Assembly: GCA_937973565.1 (NCBI GenBank)
Contig: CALJKQ010000262.1
Span: forward strand, 1 to 14,238
Length of the DNA: 14,238 nucleotides
Source: an uncultured Saprospiraceae bacterium
GTDB taxonomy: Bacteria > Bacteroidota > Bacteroidia > Chitinophagales > Saprospiraceae
Reading direction: 5' to 3'
How positions within the stretch are numbered: position 1 is the first letter of the stretch; every line of letters begins with the position of its first letter. Made by a program: the position numbers and the translations under genes. Under the pieces are notes generated by a model. That model was not told the origin of the DNA. It searched no databases and was given only the letters and a program-made list of their open reading frames with translations. Shown here in pieces: positions 1-8,600 of the stretch.

Positions 1-343
1 GAGGGATTACGATGTCATCTGCCAACAAAATATTACTGTTAATGCTCGCTGTAAATCCAAATATCTGACCCGTAGTAGCGCTGGCATCAGCTCCACCAAA
101 ACCGCTCCCCGGAAAATTGACGATCTCACTCTGGTCCTCCAAAACAGGTCCCATCATGAGACTTCTTTGTCCGTTGGTGGTGTTACCAGGCCTTGCCGAC
201 AGGGCGTTTAAGTTATTCCTTTTGGGTAATGTAAGGGTCGACATGGGATCCACAAAGTCACCCACAATCTGGGCGCAAACCGATACAGGCAAACAGGAGA
301 TTACCCCAATCACAAAAAATGCAAAAAACCTAGACACAGGCAT
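1..343 (-). CDS. Exported protein of unknown function, N-terminal 114 residues (runs off left edge)
   Basis: An open frame on the minus strand starts at ATG 343-341 and is still open at base 1. The first 25 residues form a clear signal peptide: MPVSR, then a hydrophobic stretch, ending VSVCAQ, so cleavage before or at the Gln is likely and the product is exported. An ATG nine bases further upstream, in the same frame, meets a stop after five codons, which supports the chosen start. The mature part is rich in Ser, Thr, Asn and Gly and contains GFGGADAS followed about 20 residues later by LLADDIVIP. From memory, similar G-G-A-D-x-S ... A-D-D-[FI] segments open a beta-sandwich region in large Bacteroidota T9SS cargo proteins, but I cannot confirm homology. 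The gene is codirectional with and 101 nt downstream of the 711-residue gene, and has its own candidate promoter. Function is not assigned. Confidence 0.75.
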   Translation of the reverse strand, partial: MPVSRFFAFFVIGVISCLPVSVCAQIVGDFVDPMSTLTLPKRNNLNALSARPGNTTNGQRSLMMGPVLEDQSEIVNFPGSGFGGADASATTGQIFGFTASINSNILLADDIVIP

Positions 344-392
344 ACATAAGGCTTTGATTAGCTAAATAAAAACAATCGACGAGTTGGGAATT

Positions 393-423
393 CAAAGGTA
401 CGCATATAAATTTTTCAAATATA
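393..423 (-). promoter_or_regulatory. Candidate Bacteroidota-type promoter for the left-edge gene
   Basis: Read on the minus strand, this stretch holds two exact matches to the Bacteroidota -7 consensus TAnnTTTG: TATATTTG (423-416) and TACCTTTG (400-393). The TTTG of the first could serve as the -33 element of the second, with 15 nt between them, which is shorter than the spacing usually quoted for this promoter class. A start just downstream of the second box would leave a 5' leader of roughly 45 nt before the ATG at 343. The two matches in a short AT-rich gap may be partly chance, and no transcript evidence is available. Confidence 0.35.
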
Positions 424-444
424 AAATGTTTCACATATTTTGGA

Positions 445-2580
445 TTAATAGTGACCCATCACGGTAGAAGAGAGGATGTCGAGTTTGCCGGCTCCAAAAA
501 ACACAGCATTTCCGGCAGGATCCGGCGCCCATATATCTACATTATCCAATCCCAAAGTCTTTCCTGCCAATATTTGAATAAAGACAAAACCGGCACTATT
601 TGAAATTTTGATGGAAGGTTTTTCCATAGGGGTACCGTCAATGATTACATCTTTATCAATCAACAAAGGTGTTGTCAGTATTGTGCTTTGCACATGGATG
701 TAATCATAGGTTATGGTAGTACCTTCCAACGCACAGCCCAATACATTGCGCAATGTTCCTGGACCGGCATTGGTACTATCTTTTACTATGGTCCCCTCTA
801 CTTCAACGGAAACTGTTTTAATTGCACTGCATCCTCCCGGAAAGCTAACCGTAACGGAAAAGGATGAAGTGGTTAGCGGATTAACCGTGATGGTTTGGGT
901 GGTGGCGCCATTGCTCCATAAATAATAGGGTGCAGAAAGGTTTGCCATTAGCGTCACATCCGATCCGCTGCAAATCATGCCATCGTCTGCAACTCCGGAG
1001 TTTTCTGTCAACTGAATTTCGAGTCCGGCATTTCCGGGGTCTTCGTCATTACAATCATCATTGTTGTCTACGTAACCTTCCGGCTGGAGGCAGGTGTACA
1101 TCACATTCAAAGGATTTCCAAGACCATCACCATCACCATCACCATACCATGCTGTCAATGCCGATGAGTCGGCCACGATGCAAAGATTCACTTCTATGCT
1201 GTCGTTGAGATAGAGTGGATAGGCAGGGTCTTTGGCAATAAAAGTAAACGATACATTACCGGTGTAAGTGGTATCTGCAATTTCAAATCTTACATTGGAT
1301 ATGCCATTGACAGCCATCGTATCGGAGATCACAGGAATGACCGGCGCAAAATCGCAGTCGTGGGGATCGCCCGGATTGCCCAGGATGGCGTAGGGTTCAA
1401 AGTAAAAAACACTGTCCATGGTCCAGGTCTTTTTCATCTCTCCGCTGTACAACTTAAGTGTAATTTTTTTGTGCTCGTCTATCTGTCCTCCGATCGACAA
1501 ATAAAAAAGATGATCTATGGCATTGCGCTGACAAACGCCTCTGAGTTCATCGCCTATGAAGGCAGCCAGGAGATCGTTGGCATGTTCAAAATGGTGTTTG
1601 GGTGTAAACATGGGTCTGCAAACCATGGTCATATTGGTGGGAAACATGCCGGAGATTTGCCATACAGGCGGTATTTCTGCAGGTACAGCTTCTGTAATCC
1701 CGGGCAGATAATCATATGCGATGCTATCTCCTGTAAATTGGTTTTCGTATAAATCCAATTCGGCCAGCTGAAAGGTATCTCCCACTACAATGCCTTGGTG
1801 CGGAATGGCCGGTTCCCATAAGGGTGCTGCATAAAGCGGGTTGACGGTTAATTGGATGGTGGTTTCTGCAAAATATTCTGCACTGGGGGCTGCTCTTTCT
1901 CCCCGGTCACGGGTTTGTGCGATGGGGGTAATCTCCGTAGCCCTGACAGTAAGTTGGGTTGTGCCCTGAAAACCTACAGCTCCTCTAATTTTGAGGATGC
2001 TATCTGCCAGCGTAACCAATAGATTGGCATTGGGCACAACGGTCCATTCCACAGGATAACCATCCGGTTGAATCAGGTAATCATTCAAATTGATTTCACC
2101 AAAAGGCCATCCTTCTATGGTCTCCATCGCAGGGATGGGCAGCAGGTAGATGGGTGCATTGTTTTCCGGAAACACAGCTACTTCATAGGGTGATTCGAAA
2201 GTGCCGGTTATGGCCTGCGACTGAAAAATAAACGGATGGAGTACCTCGTATACTTCATCGGTTTCTTGATGGTAAACGCGTATATTGAATGTATCGATGG
2301 CCTGATGGGAATACAGCGTGACAAAATAGAGGTACACGCCGTTGCCCATGTCAATGGGTGATCCCAGACCTCTGACTTCGCCGTCTTTAAAGAACCCAAG
2401 CTGATTAGCGGGATCATTGGCAGGCAATTCATCATACGCCAATGCTGCTATTACATTGGCAGAATATTCAAATGAAACGCCCTGCGGCAGAGTCCAGTTG
2501 GGACTTTGTGCACCCAAGCCATACGCCATCAAAGCCAACGCGAGACATAAACAAAATATTTTGATTTTCTTGGTTATCAT
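445..2580 (-). CDS. Secreted multidomain beta-sandwich protein with two GEVRG-type modules, MopE-like motif and beta-helix-like C-terminus
   Basis: A complete 711-residue protein, probably a surface or secreted adhesin-like protein; no enzymatic motif is visible. Residues 1-24 are a signal peptide (MITKKIKIF, a hydrophobic core, GLGAQ). In order I see: a GEVRG-type module (about 38-136, core GEVRG at 67-71); a cadherin or Ig-like stretch (about 141-247); a second Ig-like stretch; a second GEVRG-type module (about 312-404, core GDELRG at 343-348); an Asp/Gly-rich segment at about 478-517 (YGDGDGDGLGNP ... DNNDDCNDEDPG), which matches the calcium or copper-binding MopE-like motif; a PKD/Ig-like domain (about 520-595, CSGSD ... 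YLWSNG ... GGC); and a segment at 596-711 (NAGPGTLRN, then regular beta strands) resembling the start of a parallel beta-helix. It ends at VMGHY without a T9SS sorting domain. That may be natural or a lost tail; I see no frameshift. It lies 79 nt downstream of the 2351-residue gene and is probably cotranscribed. No Shine-Dalgarno sequence at usual spacing. Confidence 0.88.
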   Translation of the reverse strand: MITKKIKIFCLCLALALMAYGLGAQSPNWTLPQGVSFEYSANVIAALAYDELPANDPANQLGFFKDGEVRGLGSPIDMGNGVYLYFVTLYSHQAIDTFNIRVYHQETDEVYEVLHPFIFQSQAITGTFESPYEVAVFPENNAPIYLLPIPAMETIEGWPFGEINLNDYLIQPDGYPVEWTVVPNANLLVTLADSILKIRGAVGFQGTTQLTVRATEITPIAQTRDRGERAAPSAEYFAETTIQLTVNPLYAAPLWEPAIPHQGIVVGDTFQLAELDLYENQFTGDSIAYDYLPGITEAVPAEIPPVWQISGMFPTNMTMVCRPMFTPKHHFEHANDLLAAFIGDELRGVCQRNAIDHLFYLSIGGQIDEHKKITLKLYSGEMKKTWTMDSVFYFEPYAILGNPGDPHDCDFAPVIPVISDTMAVNGISNVRFEIADTTYTGNVSFTFIAKDPAYPLYLNDSIEVNLCIVADSSALTAWYGDGDGDGLGNPLNVMYTCLQPEGYVDNNDDCNDEDPGNAGLEIQLTENSGVADDGMICSGSDVTLMANLSAPYYLWSNGATTQTITVNPLTTSSFSVTVSFPGGCSAIKTVSVEVEGTIVKDSTNAGPGTLRNVLGCALEGTTITYDYIHVQSTILTTPLLIDKDVIIDGTPMEKPSIKISNSAGFVFIQILAGKTLGLDNVDIWAPDPAGNAVFFGAGKLDILSSTVMGHY
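1369..1647 (-). repeat. GEVRG-type protein module, copy 2 of the 711-residue protein
   Basis: This stretch encodes residues 312-404. It shares with the other three copies an N-terminal N-M-T strand, a segment ending AAFIGDELRGVC, a hydrophobic strand (FYLSIGG), a charged turn, an L-K-L-Y strand, and a final F-x-x-E-x-x-x-x-x-G-x-P-x-x-P close. It is the most diverged copy. It is a protein-level repeat only; no long DNA identity with the other copies is apparent. Confidence 0.6.
2173..2469 (-). repeat. GEVRG-type protein module, copy 1 of the 711-residue protein
   Basis: This stretch encodes residues 38-136, directly after the signal peptide. Landmarks are FEYSANVIA, QLGFFKDGEVRGLGSP, VYLYFVTLYSH, FNIRVYHQETDEVYEV and FQSQAITGTFESPYE. 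The order and spacing match the modules in the neighbouring 2351-residue protein, especially its second copy, which begins FEYTMNLIA and has AFVNGEVRGSG. It is probably a small beta-sandwich; I know of no assigned function. Confidence 0.65.
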
Positions 2581-2611
2581 CTTCCCTGAATTTAACCCCC
2601 TTACCCGGTTA

Positions 2612-2641
2612 CCGGAACAATCCCATAAAGAACTGTTCCGG
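2612..2641 (-). other. Intergenic inverted repeat (hairpin), possible processing or attenuation site
   Basis: Between two codirectional genes lies a perfect 8-bp inverted repeat, CCGGAACA (2612-2619) and TGTTCCGG (2634-2641), with a 14-nt loop. An overlapping 11-nt palindrome, CCGGTTACCGG (2605-2615), and a further CCGG at 2645-2648 offer alternative pairings. On the transcribed (minus) strand the hairpin is not followed by a run of T, so it is not a classical terminator of the giant gene. It could stabilise the 3' end of that message, act as a processing site, or partly uncouple expression of the downstream gene. Confidence 0.4.
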
Positions 2642-2659
2642 CTCCCGGCTTTTTTGGGG

Positions 2660-5600
2660 TTATTTTAAATATAACACTTTTTGGGTGTAGGTATTCGTAT
2701 CGTTTTCAAGCTGCAGGATATAACTGCCGCCTGCAAGTTGGCTGTTGGGCCTCCATTCCATGGTATTCATGCCGGATTTCACTTTCACTGATTTTTTATC
2801 AATGACGGTACCCAACATATCTCTGATGGTAAGTACTACTTGATCACCACCTGCATGTATATAACGAAGCTGTAAAGTGCCACTGAATGGATTGGGGAAT
2901 ACTTCCATGCCTTTTACCTCCAAAACATCTCCGGTAGCTGAAGGTCCGGCCAGGTGCAATTCAACGGGATCATCAGCTTTGCCTACAATGCCATTGATTT
3001 TGAAATCCATCCTTTCTGCCAGGGCATAAACCTGTGACCCATTGCCGTCGTAAAATCTGAATTCCAGACTTTCTCCATCCTTGTTGGCATAAACCGTCAT
3101 AAAGACCATATACGCGTTTAGTAATGGAATGTAGATTGCCTTACCACTGCCTCTTACTTCGCCGTTGACAAAGGCACCTACTTCATCGCCCTCTTTTAGC
3201 TGATTGCCCGAAGTTTCGTTGTCCACTACAATGGCTATAAGATTCATGGTGTATTCAAAATTTACAGGATCCACTGTCCACTGGGCAAAAGGCATTGCCG
3301 CAATCGGTGTATCTTCTACGGCCGTCTTACCTGAGTAAACCGGAACTACTTTGTCTCGCTGGCTTCCGGTTGGGTTGCCTCTCAGGGAAAGTGGATCAGG
3401 ATAAACCAGCGTGTCTGCATTAGCCAATTTGATAAGGTAACCATTGGGCGCATTGAGTGTCTTGAGGTTTCCAATCCACCCGGCACCGGAAAGATATTGG
3501 GCAAATTGGAGCTGACTCTTGATGATGTCGCCATTGGAAGGTGTCAGTGAAGACAGCGCCTCATCAATGCCCATAGCTTGCGTAGGAATGTAGCCTATCC
3601 AGTTCCATCCTACACTTAGCGGTATAGTCTGGGTCTCCGGATCCAGGTATTGTCCGATCAGTGAGATGGAATCGTCGTTCAAGGAATGGTACTGATACAT
3701 GGCTTTTGGTGAAAGTGTATTGAGTGTACCGATCCATGACGATGCATTGGTGGAGTAGGCGCTGAAAGTAGTTTGTCCTTTGATGAGGGCTCCGGCTGGT
3801 TGCGACAGTGATGCCAATACTGCATTGGGTGTAGCCGGCACCATGTCGAGGTTCATCGATATCCAGTTCCACCCTTCGTGGATGAATATTTTTCGCAACA
3901 GGGTACTGTTGGTATGGATGACGACACATGAAGACAAGCTGCCTTTGATGTCGTCTGCCAGGAAGGTAAATGATTCATCGGCCCACGCATAAAGTTTACA
4001 GTCAGAGGCATCCCAGATCTGGAACTTGACTTCTTCACCGGTATTCTGATTGCTATACACGGTTAGGAAAGCGATGTACTTGTTGAGGGCCGGTTGGTAT
4101 TGAATTTTGGCAATACCCCTGAGTTCATTGCCCACATAAGCGCCCACAATGTCGTTTTCATCAGCCGACATAGTGCCTTCAATGTCGAGTTGCAGAATGA
4201 AGTTCATCGAGAAAGTGTAAGCTGAGGTATTGAGTAAGTCCGGATTCAGGATCCATTTTTCCGGTCTGCACAAAGTCCTGGCTTTGAGATTGAGGTATTC
4301 ATCACCTCCCATAAAGAAAGGATTGATACCCGTTTCTGTGTGCAGGATGATGGTATCCTGGAGCTCTCCCAATTCCAGATTATCACTTACCGTAAAAAAC
4401 ACTTCCTGAACTTCATTGGCTACGAGAGTGCCGCGGTCAGGATAAACGTGAACCCATTCCGGCAGATTTTTGAAACTATAAGGAACAGGATAGCCTCCTC
4501 TGTTGTGAATTTTCGCTGATATCGTTTTGCTCTCATCCACATATTTTACTACTTCGATGCTGTCAGTAAGCCAGGCCAGTTCGTTGCGGTCTACATAAAA
4601 CTCCCATTCTACATGTGGGTTTTTATTTCCTGTCAGATCTTCAATATTGAACAATTCAGCTCTGAGGATTTTGTTTTCAAATTCCTCATTGATGAAGTTG
4701 GGCACCAATACAATTTTGTTATTAACACACGATCTTGTAATATCGATTACTGCATTGGTTTCGCTGTTTTTTAAACTTGCAGCCCCTACAGATTGTGCCA
4801 TAAATTTCTGACAGTTGATTTCCTGGTTGAAGGTAAACGAGATTTCATCTCCAACGTGATAGACGCCGTCAGATGGCTGTGGTGTGCCAACCAGGGCAGG
4901 TGGTGTACGGTCAATCTTACCTTTGATGATTTCAGAATATCCTGGCTTATCTGATGCATCGCCTGAACACATTGTGACGGCTCGTATTTCATATTCACCA
5001 TCGTTAAAACCGGTTGTATTCCAATCAAAGAAATCGTAGTTTTTATGACTTAAAGTGTCATAAGTTCCAACAATGCCGGATCTCCCTTCCCATTTGGGAT
5101 TGTATTTTTTGGATCCCCCCGGAAAAGCAATCCACGTACCATCTCCATTGGCCCGCCGGTACTGGAGATTGATGGATTCAAATTTGGGATCTTCGTTGTA
5201 CCCGGAAACGGTTACCTTTCTAACATCATCGTTTCCTAAAGTTAATGGATCAGGAAACACAACAAAATTTTGTTCAGGCTCATTGATTACTACCTCACTG
5301 CAAGGCCTGATGAAATGCGCACTTACATAGACAGCAGAATACAGGAACTCTGCTGTGTCGGGCAAGATACCCAGGTCATTGGCTCTCTGGTCCTCGCAAG
5401 CTGAGTACAATACAATCTCGAGACTGTCGTAGTCATACTCAACAGAACCTCTTTCTACGGTCACTGTAACCGGGATCGAGGTGCCATAAGGTATGGCATA
5501 CCACTGGATCTGGTTCATCGGTGCCCCATTGCAGAATATTTTAGCGCCATGTGCATTACTTTCAGGACCTGCCGTGAAGGCATAAGTCCATGTTTCCAAT

Positions 5601-8600
5601 GTGGCACTCGTATTGCCCATGATAAAGGTAAAGGTCGCCGGTTCATTGGCAGGTACATCTGTTCTCACGGGACCGTTTGTACAAACCAGGTTTACACCTT
5701 CTCGTTTTGCAGTACCCGGTTCCCATGGACAACTACTTTGTCCGGCATTGACTTTAAAAAGTGGTGTTTTATAAACACTGTCTATACAAATATCTACAGA
5801 GAAGGCATCAAGTACATCGTCATCTTTGAGGACATATCCTGTAGTTACACCATTTTCTTTATTATTATCTTTAGAGGATTCAGTTACTTTTTCTACATGT
5901 GATTTTATAACGAAACCCGGGCCTATACCTTGGAATTTGAGAATTATTTTATTGTCAAAATCCCCATTGAATTTACTTCCTTCTGATGTTGTTGAAGAAC
6001 TGAGGGAGTCCAATGTTTCAGAATATTCATAATCAGCACCAGCAGAAAAACTGATATTTTTGGTAGATTCTGCATTCTTTTTTCTCTTATTGTTGTCAGA
6101 TAATATCTTATTCCATCTATTTATAGATGTTTGATACCTTGTAGTATCTTCCGTGTTTGTAGTTAATGATTTTAAGGTTTGTAAATGTGGAATAACCGTA
6201 TTAAGAATATGCCATTCTGTATACATAAATGTTGTTCCGTAAGTTCCGGGCTCTATTACCCCACTTAGTGAATCATATGGCTCACAAACCAAGGAATCAA
6301 ATAAAATAATATCTGCCAACCCAAAGTTTATATTGAGCGCTCCTCCTACGAATACATCTCCTCCTTGTGCGCCAACGATAAGATCATCGTCGCTGGTTGA
6401 AAGCCTTGAATTAAATGTTTTACATACTTCTAGTGAATTTGAAGAAGCCTTGCTAATTTCGTTAAGTATAGTGAAATCAGGTCCCACTTCTGATTCGAAA
6501 GATATTTTTGGTATACCAAAAAATGCTATAGACTCAAGATCTGGTCCGAAATCAAAAAATGTTTGTAAGCCCCCACCTTCAGCATTTTCTGTGCTAAAAG
6601 TCATTTTTTCACAAATTTTTTGCCCTTTTTCTATGTATGAATAGCTGCCATCACCGGGAGGGTCATGCAATACAACCGAAGGCGTTTCGGGGAGTTGGGT
6701 TGTAAATGTGGGCAGTTTATTATAAATACCTGTTACAACGCCCTGGGCTACAAATTCGCCCCTGTTTTCTTCAAGTGTTGTACTGATAATTTGCAAGGTT
6801 TTAAAATAGGGTGGCGAAGGATTGGGCTTCCCTACTACAAATTCGTAATTGAGAATTCCACCGCCCATGGCAGTATCAACCGTAATATCGCCAAAGCCAT
6901 TGATAATTCTGAAACTGGCAGTATCGATGTAACAAACTCCCCCTACATATTCTTCTTTTAATTTAATGCCCAGGGTTTTGTGCTCGTATTGATCCATTAC
7001 AATGACATCACAACCTGCCGAATAAGTTTCTAATCCTGAAATCACTTCGATTTGAGGTTGGGCATAATAAGTAAAATTCAAGGTGGTATCTTCTTTACTT
7101 AAATCCACAGTAGGGAAACCTTCGTCGTTAAAATATTTATCGATAAAAGGATTGTCGTGAAGGATGGATACCGTCATTCTCTCCAGCGGCGGTAAGCCGT
7201 CAACGTCATAAAATCCATCGACATTGTCAAAAGGAATCAGTTTTTCGAAACAACCATTTACAGATCGCAACTTAAGGTAGGCATTTTCTCCGGCATCGAT
7301 GATGGCCTGCTTGCAATTTCCTCCTGCCATCTGGCCTGAAATTCTGCGGGTTGTCTGATCGTTGAACAAAATACCGGCAATTGGACTGTTAACGTTTGTT
7401 ACTTTCCATGTGGCTGGTGCAAATGTATGGTCCTCAAAAACGGGTTTTAAGGTGCCTGTAAATCCCGGATCGAAATCAACCACAAACTTACCGGTTGAAT
7501 CCGTAAAAATTCTTGGGTTATAAGATTGGTTGTTTACCAGAATTTCTACATTTTGGGCATAACAATCCGTTTCCTTATATCTTACGAAACCGGATACAGA
7601 GATCGTTGACCTGTCAGTAAAATCAACCTGATCCACTGATGTTACACTTGGATTTAGGGTAACTTGTCTTGTCACAGGTGAAAATATATGGGGTTCCTCT
7701 TCCTGGTTGGCTGCAAATGATGACCATTCATAATTGATCAAAGTACCATTTGTCAGGAAGTGTGAACCAACGTTGGAAATAACTTCTCCTGCCCCTTCAT
7801 CCATGGGGAAGTAAACATACAGGTTCCTTTCCTGCATGTCTCTTGATTCCTGGTAATGATTGTTGATAAGGGTTGGGGTTAGAATGGTGTCGTAAACAGC
7901 AAACTCATCGATGAGTCCGTTGTAGTAATCCGTAAGTGAAGCACCGGTGTCATGCACGCCCAATCTCCATGGCGTGTTGCTCTCAGCAAGATTGCCCAAA
8001 GTACCGCTAAAGGTATGGCTTCCAATAGAAACCCCATTTTTATATACCTGGACGAAATTGCTGGTACTGTCGATGGTAATGGCCAGGTGCTGAAATCCGG
8101 TACCCAGATTACCAAAAGAATGACTACTGCCATTCAATGAGATATTAATGACCTGATGGATGCCGGAGGGAACCAAAAATACCTTAAAATCATTGCCGGT
8201 AGTTTTTTTGCTTGCCAGGGTTTGAGTGCCTGTGTTTCCGGAGTTATTTACCCACAATTCCAGGGTAGATTTTTGGGGAAGGGCAAAGTTAGGAAGGGTA
8301 ACGTTTGTATTATTACTCCTTGTAAATTTCACAGATTTATGAAGGTAGAACGACTTCATAGGTTCTGCCAAAAAGGTGGTACCTGTACCATAGGATGCTG
8401 ATTCAATTCTGTAAAAACCTTCGGCATTGGTTTTACCCGCAGTGCGAACAGGTGGAATGTCTGAATCAAAGGAGGCACCACAGAAATACAATTTCAATCG
8501 ATTTTTAATGTCGTACGATTTTTCTCCCAACTCTTCATCCATCTTCCAGTAAAAGTCAAGATTGGCTGTTTGCGAAGAGGCTGTACCATGCATTATTTCT

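Noticed and set aside
1120..1146. Short CATCAC tandem repeat as a possible phase-variable tract
   Set aside because: The unit is 6 nt, so changes would keep frame and only alter the number of Asp-Gly pairs. It fits the metal-binding motif and needs no switching explanation.
930..1208. Plus-strand frame with a run of eight histidines
   Set aside because: It is the antisense of the Asp-Gly repeat (DGDGDG) in the MopE-like motif of the 711-residue gene. The His run comes from the CATCAC repeat read on the other strand; no gene context supports it.
1360..1752. 130-residue plus-strand open frame
   Set aside because: It lies wholly inside the 711-residue gene on the opposite strand, and its translation has no domain pattern or export signal.
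2612..2655. Plus-strand intrinsic terminator (hairpin followed by a T run at 2650-2655)
   Set aside because: On the plus strand the hairpin is followed, nine bases later, by six Ts, but no plus-strand gene ends here. The T run is also separated from the stem, so the match is probably fortuitous.
3564..4038. Overlapping short open frames on the same strand as the giant gene
   Set aside because: They are alternative frames of the giant gene, whose own frame shows repeated modules and a sorting tail without interruption.
5549..6032. Plus-strand frames in the AT-rich block of the giant gene
   Set aside because: The block is AT-rich and fewer stops occur by chance in this antisense frame. The main frame carries conserved-looking motifs, so these are shadows.
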